From: a virus
Direction: 5' to 3' (one strand)
Virus record (IMG/VR): IMGVR_UViG_3300037847_000296
Span: 1-21,459 of that record
DNA: 21,459 nt
Shown: piece after piece, positions 1 through 6,242 of the stretch
Numbering within the stretch: the first letter of the stretch is position 1
How the letters are laid out: the number at the start of each line of letters is the position of its first letter
Translations under genes and position numbers: made by a program
The notes under the pieces: generated by a model
Database searches by the model: none
Told to the model about the DNA's origin: nothing
What the model saw: the letters and a program-made list of their open reading frames with translations, nothing else

Positions 1-87
1 ATTAAGACTGCAGGTAATTATTATAATCTTCGCTGTCCTATGGATGGTGAATACAAAGTTGGGAGGGATTGGAGTGAGACACATTAA
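1..87 (+). CDS. Family-A (T7-type) DNA polymerase, C-terminal end only (partial)
   Basis: Frame 1 is open from the window edge to a TAA at 85-87 and encodes a 28-residue C-terminal tail ending RCPMDGEYKVGRDWSETH. It resembles the end of T7 gp5 DNA polymerase as I remember it, which closes with an Arg-Cys/Leu-Asp stretch, a Gly-x-x-Trp and a final His; here the pattern is GRDW followed by ETH. In T7 polymerase the terminal His is functionally important. The genes that follow (exonuclease, endonuclease I, ribonucleotide reductase) are the usual neighbours of polymerase in T7-like marine podoviruses. The start and all catalytic motifs lie outside the window, so the call rests on a short tail plus context. 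The next gene starts inside this one. Confidence 0.62.
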   Translation: MKTAGNYYNLRCPMDGEYKVGRDWSETH

Positions 88-370
88 TGGACATAGTTCT
101 AGTAGAAAAGGAGACTTAGCAGAATTTTACGCAGTAACTTGGCTTTGGGATAATGGATATGAAGTCTTTAAGAACTGCGGTTGTGATGGACCTGTAGATT
201 TAATTGCGACTAAAGATGGAGAAACTACCATGATTGATATAAAGACAAGATCAAATGGAGGTTCTAATAGTTCTACAAGAAGATCAGATGTACAAAAAGA
301 AATGAACGTACAAATATTACTTTACTTGTCAGATACAAGAGAGTTAAGATTTGTAAATCATAAGGACTAA
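74..370 (+). CDS. Small PD-(D/E)XK-family nuclease-like protein
   Basis: This is a 98-aa protein from the GTG at 74, chosen because GGGAGG at 61-66 lies seven bases upstream. The in-frame ATG at 44 has no Shine-Dalgarno and would lengthen the overlap with the polymerase. From the GTG, the residues fit a minimal PD-(D/E)XK core: KGDLAEF (Glu17), a PVDLI strand (Asp42) and IDIKT (Asp55, Lys57). This core is found in Holliday-junction-resolvase-like and restriction-like nucleases. The rest is a short helical tail with little else recognisable. Its place between DNA polymerase and exonuclease suggests a role in replication, recombination or host DNA breakdown. It could instead be a structure-specific resolvase. 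The fold is fairly secure, the substrate unknown. Confidence 0.68.
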   Translation: MRHINGHSSSRKGDLAEFYAVTWLWDNGYEVFKNCGCDGPVDLIATKDGETTMIDIKTRSNGGSNSSTRRSDVQKEMNVQILLYLSDTRELRFVNHKD

Positions 371-372
371 AT

Positions 373-1242
373 ATGACAGATAAAAAATTAGATACATTAA
401 TTGAAGACATATACAGTACCTTGTCTGTACTAGGCGAAGGTGAAGCTCTTGATGTAAGTGAAGAAGTACTAGACGAGTTTGGTAACTCTATGAAAGAAGC
501 ACTACGTCATTGGGCTACACCTAAGTCAAGAGATAAAGAAACTCTTAGAATGTCTAACATAGGTAAACCTTTACGACAGCTTTGGTATGATATGAAATCA
601 GAAGGTGAGGATACACAGAAGCTTGATCCACATATCTTTATAAGATTTTTATATGGACATATCTTAGAAGAAGTTATGTTATTCTTGGTAAAACTTTCAG
701 GTCATGAAGTTTCTGATGAGCAGAAAGAAGTTAAGGTTAGTAATGTTCAAGGACATATGGATTGTAAGATTGATGGTGAAGTTGTAGATATAAAAACTGC
801 ATCTAGTTTTGCATTCAGGAAGTTTGCGAATGGTACGTTAGCAGACGATGATCCTTTTGGATACTTAACACAACTGTCAGGATATGAGGAAGCAGAGAAG
901 ACAAAGGCAGGTGGTTTCCTTGTAATGAATAAGGAGAGTGGTGAGCTAACTTTACACAGACCTAGTTTCTTTGATAAACCAAATGCAAAGAATAGAATAA
1001 GAGAGGTAAAGAAAGCTCTTAAGCTTGACAAGCCGCCTGAATTATGTTATACTACTATACCTGAAGGCAAAGCAGGAAACATGAAACTTCCTAGAGGTTG
1101 TACTTATTGTAGGCATAAGAATGAATGTCACAAAGATGCAAATGATGGTCAAGGTTTAAGAGTCTTTAAATATTCTAAAGGTCTTATGTACTTAACTAAG
1201 GTAGTGAAAGAACCTAACGTGCAGGAGATAACTAGAAAATGA
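373..1242 (+). CDS. PD-(D/E)XK exonuclease, RecB/Cas4-like
   Basis: This 289-aa protein is probably the exonuclease that replaces T7 gp6 in this phage. Such enzymes degrade host DNA and remove RNA primers. The nuclease core is visible in order: Glu99/Glu100 after a helix (GHILEEV), GHMDCKIDG with Asp130, VVDIKTAS with Asp139 and Lys141, and the downstream QLSGYE helix with Gln167, typical of the RecB/Cas4 branch. Four cysteines near the C-terminus (225, 243, 246, 252; GCTYC then NEC) could bind an Fe-S cluster or zinc. An N-terminal SNIGKPLRQLWYD segment resembles the start of other phage exonucleases of this type. AAGGA about eight bases before the ATG supports the start. It ends in an ATGA overlap with the next gene. 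Confidence 0.8.
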   Translation: MTDKKLDTLIEDIYSTLSVLGEGEALDVSEEVLDEFGNSMKEALRHWATPKSRDKETLRMSNIGKPLRQLWYDMKSEGEDTQKLDPHIFIRFLYGHILEEVMLFLVKLSGHEVSDEQKEVKVSNVQGHMDCKIDGEVVDIKTASSFAFRKFANGTLADDDPFGYLTQLSGYEEAEKTKAGGFLVMNKESGELTLHRPSFFDKPNAKNRIREVKKALKLDKPPELCYTTIPEGKAGNMKLPRGCTYCRHKNECHKDANDGQGLRVFKYSKGLMYLTKVVKEPNVQEITRK

Positions 1243-1520
1243 ATGGTAAACAATCAAAACGAATAAGGCAACATGCTAAACTTATGTTGCTTGATTGGTT
1301 AAAAGATATGGTTACTCCTGAAGAAGCGGAGGCTATCAACGAAAAGAACTTTAAGGATTACTTACCTAAAGAAGGACATGTGTTTGCAAATAGAAAGTTT
1401 TTATTGTCAGCATATAGTTTTAAATGGTTTGTAAAGAAGATTAAAAATATAATTAAAAAGGAGAACAAGGATGTCGAATCAATTCGATTTGAAGAACTAC
1501 TCAGAGATGGAAGAGAATGA
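1239..1520 (+). CDS. Conserved-type hypothetical phage protein, 93 aa, basic
   Basis: I do not recognise this protein. It is 93 aa, rich in lysine and arginine, and predicted mostly helical. It has a QSKRIRQHAK start, a hydrophobic helix LMLLDWLKDM and a basic FKWFVKKIKNIIKKE segment near residues 62-76. There is no signal peptide and no obvious metal-binding motif. It starts inside the exonuclease stop codon (ATGA), so it is very likely co-translated with it. The basic character and position among nucleases would fit a DNA-binding accessory protein, but that is inference. Its last 50 bases overlap the start of the next gene in another frame. Confidence 0.7.
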   Translation: MNGKQSKRIRQHAKLMLLDWLKDMVTPEEAEAINEKNFKDYLPKEGHVFANRKFLLSAYSFKWFVKKIKNIIKKENKDVESIRFEELLRDGRE

Positions 1521-1680
1521 TATAATGCAACAAGATTTAGCTACTATGATAATAGTGTTAGGTAGTTTTTTATATGCGGGAGGATCACTAGATGAAGTAG
1601 ATCATTTTGTTTTAGATAGGATGGCAGAACTTATAGACAATCGTTTAGATGGTATACCTGAAGATGCGAGTATACATTAA
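1471..1680 (+). CDS. Small acidic hypothetical protein, 69 aa
   Basis: This 69-aa acidic protein has no recognised family. Its ATG is preceded by AAAAAGGAG at a seven-base spacing, a stronger ribosome-binding site than most in this operon. That makes the 50-base overlap with the preceding gene credible rather than a miscalled start. The N-terminus is polar and acidic, followed by an amphipathic helical stretch (TMIIVLGSFLYAGGSL) and an acidic C-terminal helix. The stop shares one base with the ATG of the endonuclease I gene (TAATG), indicating coupled translation. No function can be assigned. Confidence 0.68.
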   Translation: MSNQFDLKNYSEMEENDIMQQDLATMIIVLGSFLYAGGSLDEVDHFVLDRMAELIDNRLDGIPEDASIH

Positions 1681-2123
1681 TGAGAGGATATAGAAAACCT
1701 AGAAAGCCTAGACCTATAGAGAAAGATGTTCCTAAAGGATATGATTCTAATTGGGAATACAAATTACATACTGAACCTCTACAGGATTGGGATCATCATA
1801 GTGATAAGATTAACTACACAGTTGAACACACCTATGAGCCTGACTTCAGAAGAACGATTGATGGTACGGAATATCTTCTTGAAGCTAAAGGAAGGTTTTG
1901 GGATTACGCAGAGTATAGTAAATATGTTTGGATCAGGAAGAGTTTAAAACCTAATCAAGAATTAGTTTTCATATTCTCTAAACCTGATGCGGCTATGCCT
2001 GCAGCAAAGAAAAGAAAGGATGGTACTAAACGGAGTCATGCAGAGTGGGCTGAAGCTAACGACTTTACTTGGTACTCAGAATATAATTTACCTAAAGAAT
2101 GGATAGCAGAATATGGAATATAA
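1680..2123 (+). CDS. T7 endonuclease I homologue (Holliday-junction resolvase)
   Basis: This 147-aa protein is almost the length of T7 gp3 (149 aa). It should resolve branched phage DNA and help degrade host DNA by paired nicking at four-way junctions. The catalytic layout of the family is present: Glu26 in the N-terminal helix (SNWEYKL), Asp55 in YEPDF, and Glu68 and Lys70 in LLEAKGRF. These correspond to T7 Glu20, Asp55, Glu65 and Lys67. The downstream pattern, ending in a LPKEWI-like motif, also follows T7 endonuclease I. A basic proline-rich N-terminus (KPRKPRP) may contact DNA. The gene is coupled to its neighbours by TAATG upstream and an 11-base overlap downstream. Confidence 0.88.
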   Translation: MRGYRKPRKPRPIEKDVPKGYDSNWEYKLHTEPLQDWDHHSDKINYTVEHTYEPDFRRTIDGTEYLLEAKGRFWDYAEYSKYVWIRKSLKPNQELVFIFSKPDAAMPAAKKRKDGTKRSHAEWAEANDFTWYSEYNLPKEWIAEYGI

Positions 2124-2379
2124 ATTTGATGAAAACATAAACTTAAGAAGTGTACATCAGTACATTGATGATACTTATACACAGCACTACGCTCATTCAA
2201 AGTACCAAGCAACCGATATGATTATTGATGCAGGTCATGGTGAAGGTTTTTGTATAGGTAATATAATGAAGTATGCTATGAGATATGGTAAGAAGAATGG
2301 TAAGTCAGATAAAGACTTACTTAAAATTATACACTACGCACTGATTGCATTACATTTAAATGACAAGGAGGAAGGCTAA
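2113..2379 (+). CDS. DUF3310-like protein (T7 gp1.7-related nucleotide-metabolism type)
   Basis: This is an 88-aa protein. Its second half, FCIGNIMKYAMRYGKKNG followed by a DLLKIIHYALIALHL helix, matches the signature I know for DUF3310: a GN-x-x-KY-x-x-R block, a Lys/Gly turn, then a helix containing Lys and Tyr. Some members, including T7 gp1.7, are described as nucleotide kinases or nucleotide-metabolism factors. A place directly before ribonucleotide reductase fits such a role, but no P-loop is visible and catalytic function cannot be read from the sequence. It overlaps endonuclease I by 11 bases. Its stop shares one base with the nrdA start. It could equally be a regulatory small protein. 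Confidence 0.6.
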   Translation: MEYKFDENINLRSVHQYIDDTYTQHYAHSKYQATDMIIDAGHGEGFCIGNIMKYAMRYGKKNGKSDKDLLKIIHYALIALHLNDKEEG

Positions 2380-4274
2380 TGGTCGAAGACAAAGTAGGCA
2401 AGAAGCCTTACTTAGGTATAGTTATAGACTATGATAAGGAAAAGAAACTAGACAAGTTTAGTTTAGATACATTAAAGGATAGATATTTTTGGGAGGAAGA
2501 GACTCATGCTCAAGAAGCTTTTGCGAGGGCTAGTGTTTTTGGGGCTACTTATAAAGGTGAGACTGACTTTGATCTTGCACAGAGACTTTATGAGTACAGT
2601 TCCAATCTATGGTTTATGTTTAGTACTCCTATACTTTCTAACGGAGGAACGACTCGTGGCTTACCTATTAGCTGCTTTCTCAACTACGTACCTGATAGTA
2701 GGCGTGGGCTATCTGATCACTATGATGAGAACATATGGCTCGCGAGTTCAGGTGGAGGCATTGGTGGATATTGGGGAGATGTTAGAAGCAATGGTATTGG
2801 TACTTCTAACCATTCTCGTTCTACTGGATCAATCCCATTCATGCATGTAGTAGATTCTCAAATGCTTGCCTTTAATCAGGGAGTAACTAGACGTGGTTCA
2901 TATGCTGCTTACATGGATATATCACATCCTGAAGTAGAAGAGTTTATAAACATGCGTAAAGAATCAGGCGGGGATATAAATAGGAAGTGTTTAAATATAC
3001 ATAACGCTATTAATATTACCAATGAATTTTTGGAAGCAGTCAAAGAAGATGAAGACTGGAGACTGATTGATCCTAAGAGTGGTGAAGCAGTTAAGATTGT
3101 AAATGCTAGAGATTTATGGTGGCAGATGTTAAATGCTAGAGCAGAGACAGGCGAGCCTTACATGATAAATATAGATACATGTAATGAGCATCTACCTAAA
3201 CAACAAAAAGATTTAGGACTAAAAGTAAATCAAAGCAATCTATGTTCTGAAATAGTATTAGCTACAAATGAAGAACGTACAGCAGTATGTTGTTTGTCGA
3301 GTGTAAATCTAGAACACTTTGACAAATGGAAAAAGAATGAACAATTTATAGATGATCTAATTACAATGCTTGATAATGTATTAGAACATTTTATTGAAGC
3401 TATTGTAGACACCAGTAAGCTAGGTGGTTACAGTGCAAATTTTGAGAGGTTTAAAAAATATGTTAGAAAAGAAAAAGAAGGACTACTTAAAGCTGCTTAT
3501 TCAGCGTATAGAGAAAGGTCGGTGGGTCTTGGAGCGATGGGCTTTCATGCTTTACTCCAAAGCAAAGGACTACCTTTCAACGGGCTACGATCTACTAGTA
3601 TCAACAATGTCGCCTTCTCTCACATCAAAGAGCGATCTCTCGAAGCTACTAAAAGATTGGCTAATGAACGTGGGGAAGCTCCTGACATACATGGTAGCCA
3701 TAAGCGTAACGCTCATCTTTTGGCTATTGCTCCTAATGCCAGTAGTAGTATTATATGTGGCGGTACTTCCCCTAGTATTGAACCATATCGTGCTAACATA
3801 TATACGCACAAAACTTTATCAGGTTCGTACCAAGTTCGAAACCAATACTTAGATAAGGTTCTTAAAAAGAAAGGTTTAAATTTAGATGAGAGAGAACAGA
3901 TATGGAGAGACATGACTGCTGCGAATGGATCAGCACAAGGTATAGATGTTCTTACTGAAGAAGAAAAAGAAGTATTTAAAACAGCTACAGAGATTAATCA
4001 AATCTACTTAGTTGAACATGCACATATGAGACAAGCTTATGTATGTCAAAGTCAAAGTGTAAATTTATTTTTCACTATGCCTAAAGCTACTGAGCCTCAA
4101 TCAGTTCATGATGAATACTTACAATATGTTAACGATGTTCATTGGTATGCGATGAATAAATTAAAGTCACTATATTATTTTAGATCAGATGCTGCTCGTA
4201 GTGCTGAGAATGTAAATGTTAAAGTACAAAGAGTTAAGCTTGAAGATGTAGAATGTTTAAGTTGTGAAGGATAA
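2379..4274 (+). CDS. nrdA: Class I ribonucleoside-diphosphate reductase, alpha (large) subunit
   Basis: The product reduces ribonucleoside diphosphates to deoxy forms, using a radical delivered by NrdB (gene at 4660). At 631 aa it is shorter than E. coli NrdA (about 760), because it starts directly in the catalytic helical domain and lacks an N-terminal ATP-cone. dATP feedback inhibition is therefore probably absent, as in many phage enzymes. Visible catalytic residues are Cys99 (PISCF), the thiyl-radical site NLCSE (Asn287, Cys289, Glu291), the partner Cys304/305, and the radical-transfer pair Tyr599-Tyr600 (LYYFRSD). A C-terminal CLSC (626/629) serves re-reduction. SGGGIGGYWGD and APNASSS are typical glycine-rich family blocks. 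GGAGGAAGG precedes the ATG; the start shares a base with the previous stop. Confidence 0.95.
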   Translation: MVEDKVGKKPYLGIVIDYDKEKKLDKFSLDTLKDRYFWEEETHAQEAFARASVFGATYKGETDFDLAQRLYEYSSNLWFMFSTPILSNGGTTRGLPISCFLNYVPDSRRGLSDHYDENIWLASSGGGIGGYWGDVRSNGIGTSNHSRSTGSIPFMHVVDSQMLAFNQGVTRRGSYAAYMDISHPEVEEFINMRKESGGDINRKCLNIHNAINITNEFLEAVKEDEDWRLIDPKSGEAVKIVNARDLWWQMLNARAETGEPYMINIDTCNEHLPKQQKDLGLKVNQSNLCSEIVLATNEERTAVCCLSSVNLEHFDKWKKNEQFIDDLITMLDNVLEHFIEAIVDTSKLGGYSANFERFKKYVRKEKEGLLKAAYSAYRERSVGLGAMGFHALLQSKGLPFNGLRSTSINNVAFSHIKERSLEATKRLANERGEAPDIHGSHKRNAHLLAIAPNASSSIICGGTSPSIEPYRANIYTHKTLSGSYQVRNQYLDKVLKKKGLNLDEREQIWRDMTAANGSAQGIDVLTEEEKEVFKTATEINQIYLVEHAHMRQAYVCQSQSVNLFFTMPKATEPQSVHDEYLQYVNDVHWYAMNKLKSLYYFRSDAARSAENVNVKVQRVKLEDVECLSCEG

Positions 4275-4277
4275 AAT

Positions 4278-4499
4278 ATGACAGAAGATAAATTTGATAA
4301 TATGTACGAAGGAAGATTTGATGCCTTACAAAAAAAGTATGAAGCTGAAATAGCTATTGCTAAATCAGAATTAAATACATACTTCTCGTTAGGTATGGGA
4401 GTAGCAGAACATCCCCATATAATCGAGTCTATGGATTTACTTTTAGATAAGATGGCAAATGCACAAGAGAAACTAGACTTACTACTTAAGGAGTTTTAA
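4278..4499 (+). CDS. Small coiled-coil-like hypothetical protein, 73 aa
   Basis: This unrecognised 73-aa protein lies between nrdA and nrdB, three bases after the nrdA stop and with AAGGA upstream of its ATG. It is predicted nearly all helical. Two amphipathic segments (about residues 15-35 and 50-72) have Leu/Ile/Met spaced as in a coiled coil, separated by a Gly-Met-Gly-Val/His-Pro-His turn, so a helical hairpin is plausible. No catalytic motif is seen. Its stop codon TAA shares its last A with the ATG of the next small gene. A role connected with ribonucleotide reductase is suggested only by location. Confidence 0.7.
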   Translation: MTEDKFDNMYEGRFDALQKKYEAEIAIAKSELNTYFSLGMGVAEHPHIIESMDLLLDKMANAQEKLDLLLKEF

Positions 4500-4675
4500 A
4501 TGGCACATTCCACATTTCGTCAGTTCTGTACTAGAATGTACCTAGACTATTCAGATGAGTTTAGTTCATGTGGTTCGGAAAGACTAAGTGAAAAAGAATA
4601 TATAAAACAATATAACGAATGGCTACTAAAAAAGTATGCCGAACAAGTGGAGAAAAGCAATGAGTTTACTAAGTA
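4499..4675 (+). CDS. Small hypothetical protein, 58 aa, between the nrdA and nrdB genes
   Basis: This is a short gene that a 60-residue cut-off would miss. The ATG at 4499 overlaps the previous stop by one base (TAATG) and has AAGGAG at 4488-4493, well placed for initiation. The 58-aa product begins MAHSTFRQFCTRMYLDYSDE, followed by a Tyr/Lys-rich helical half with KEYIKQYNEWLLKKY. It has two cysteines (10, 24), no membrane segment and no signal peptide. The stop at 4673-4675 lies inside the start of nrdB, so the nrdB ribosome-binding site is within this gene. I do not recognise a family. Confidence comes from the coupling and the strong ribosome-binding site. Confidence 0.75.
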
Positions 4676-5628
4676 ACAGAGAATATTATAAACCCTTTGA
4701 TCATCCTTGGATGTTTGAAAAGTATGTAGAGCAAAACCAAATGCATTGGTTACCTGAGTCTGTACCTCTACATACAGATGTGAAAGACTGGCAAGAACTT
4801 ACGGATGAAGAAAAGAATTTATTAACACAGATATTTAGATTGTTTACACAGTCTGATGTAGATGTAGGATCAGGATACATCGATAAATACATGCGTATAT
4901 TTAAGAAACCTGAAGCACGAATGATGATGTGTTCCTTTGCAAACATGGAGTCTATTCATCAACATGCTTACAGTTTACTTTTAGATACAGTTGGTATGCC
5001 TGAAATAGAATACAAAGCTTTTGCTGAGTATGAAGAGATGGCAAACAAGCATGACTACATAAAAGACTTTAAACCTACTAGGCGGGATAAGCAGGCTATC
5101 GCAAGAACACTTGCAGTTTATTCCGGATTTACAGAAGGCTTACAACTTTTTAGTAGCTTTGCAATCTTGTTAAACTTTCCTAGATTTGGAAAGATGAAAG
5201 GTATGGGGCAGATAGTTACCTACTCTATACGTGATGAATCATTACACGTAGAAGCTATGACTAAACTGTTTCGTGAATTTATACAAGAGAACCTAGACAT
5301 ATGGACAGACGAGTTTAAGAAAGAACTCTATCAAATATGTAGAGAGATGGTCGAGTTGGAAGATAAGTTTTTAGATTTAGTATTTGAAATGGGAGACATG
5401 AAAGGACTTACAAAGAAAGATATGTATGCTTACAATAGATATATTGCAGACAGAAGGCTATTACAACTCGGATTAAAAACTAACTTTGATCAAAGAGAGA
5501 ACCCCTTACCTTGGCTTGATGAAGTACTAGGTGTTGAGCATCAGAACTTCTTCGAAGGTAGAGCAACAGCTTATATGAAAGCAGGACTCAGAGGTAAGCA
5601 AGACAAAGTAACATTTACGGAGATATAA
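4660..5628 (+). CDS. nrdB: Class I ribonucleoside-diphosphate reductase, beta (radical) subunit
   Basis: This di-iron ferritin-like subunit generates the tyrosyl radical used by NrdA. I place the start at 4660 (MSLLSNREYY, 322 aa): GTGGAG lies seven bases upstream, and the earlier in-frame ATG at 4636 would add eight residues with no ribosome-binding site. The full ligand set is present and spaced as in E. coli NrdB: Asp66 (SDVDV), Glu97 and His100 (MESIHQHAY), radical Tyr104, Glu159 (FTEGLQ), Glu193 and His196 (RDESLH). It is therefore a normal tyrosyl-radical enzyme, not one of the Tyr-less or Mn-only variants. It is somewhat shorter than E. coli NrdB (about 376 aa). The gene overlaps the 58-aa gene by 16 bases. 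Confidence 0.95.
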   Translation: MSLLSNREYYKPFDHPWMFEKYVEQNQMHWLPESVPLHTDVKDWQELTDEEKNLLTQIFRLFTQSDVDVGSGYIDKYMRIFKKPEARMMMCSFANMESIHQHAYSLLLDTVGMPEIEYKAFAEYEEMANKHDYIKDFKPTRRDKQAIARTLAVYSGFTEGLQLFSSFAILLNFPRFGKMKGMGQIVTYSIRDESLHVEAMTKLFREFIQENLDIWTDEFKKELYQICREMVELEDKFLDLVFEMGDMKGLTKKDMYAYNRYIADRRLLQLGLKTNFDQRENPLPWLDEVLGVEHQNFFEGRATAYMKAGLRGKQDKVTFTEI

Positions 5629-5629
5629 A

Positions 5630-5857
5630 ATGAAAGCAACGGAAGCGAATATATTATCCTTCCATATACTTTTCGATAGTAAAGGTAGACTAATGACAGA
5701 GACAAGCGGCTTACCTTTACACGAAGCTAAGAAAGTTTTTAAAGGTTACGATTTAAAAATAATAGAAACTATAATCAGAGAATCAAGGCAGAAGATATTA
5801 GATATACACAATCAGTTAGAGTCTGAGTTAGATGCCTTGAACTCTACAATTAATTAA
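5630..5857 (+). CDS. Small hypothetical protein, 75 aa
   Basis: This unrecognised 75-aa protein starts one base after the nrdB stop, using an ACGGAG ribosome-binding site inside the end of nrdB. The N-terminal half looks like a short beta hairpin (ILSFHILFDSKGRLMTETSG). The C-terminal half is a long amphipathic helix with Leu/Ile spacing compatible with dimerising coiled coil (about residues 40-72). There are no cysteines and no membrane segment. Its tight linkage to nrdB indicates co-expression. In other phages glutaredoxin or thymidylate synthase genes may sit here, but nothing in this sequence looks like either. Confidence 0.68.
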   Translation: MKATEANILSFHILFDSKGRLMTETSGLPLHEAKKVFKGYDLKIIETIIRESRQKILDIHNQLESELDALNSTIN

Positions 5858-5873
5858 AATAAGGAGACACATC

Positions 5874-6242
5874 ATGGAATGGTTTGAGAATAAAACTACA
5901 CAGCTTATAGCATTGGTTAGTATAGTTGCAACCCTAGCAGGTTTTGGATATACTGGTGCTACCTATGTAAATAGGTTAGAGAATCTTGAAGCACAGATCG
6001 GTGGTATTGGAGATACAGAAACAGCACAGCAAGCAATCGAAGAAAGGTTTGCAGCTATTGAAACATCTGTTGATTATATCAATAAGAGTATTGATGAAGG
6101 TATAAATCCTTCGTTGAAAACTATTGCTGAATCAGTAAACGGTGATCGTCAAGATATCATTGCTTTAGAATCTGAAGTAAGATTCATACAAGATGAGATT
6201 GATAAGATATTAGAGGATAATAAAAATCCACTAGCTAATTAA
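5874..6242 (+). CDS. N-terminally membrane-anchored coiled-coil protein
   Basis: This 122-aa protein has one hydrophobic segment at about residues 10-31 (LIALVSIVATLAGFGYTGAT) after a short charged N-terminus. A long acidic, heptad-like helical region follows (about 33-115), broken by NPSLK. The expected topology is N-in, with the coiled coil in the periplasm. That arrangement is shared by inner-membrane spanins and by many small phage membrane proteins. It has no lipoprotein partner nearby and lies in the replication operon, away from the holin/endolysin block, so spanin is only one possibility. TAAGGAG lies eight bases before the ATG. It is the last gene of the + arm, and its stop overlaps the stop of the opposing 707-aa gene. 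Confidence 0.7.
   Translation: MEWFENKTTQLIALVSIVATLAGFGYTGATYVNRLENLEAQIGGIGDTETAQQAIEERFAAIETSVDYINKSIDEGINPSLKTIAESVNGDRQDIIALESEVRFIQDEIDKILEDNKNPLAN

Noticed and set aside
2506-2850. 114-aa and neighbouring hydrophobic frames inside nrdA
   Set aside because: They are out-of-frame shadows within the strongly conserved nrdA sequence and lack their own ribosome-binding sites.
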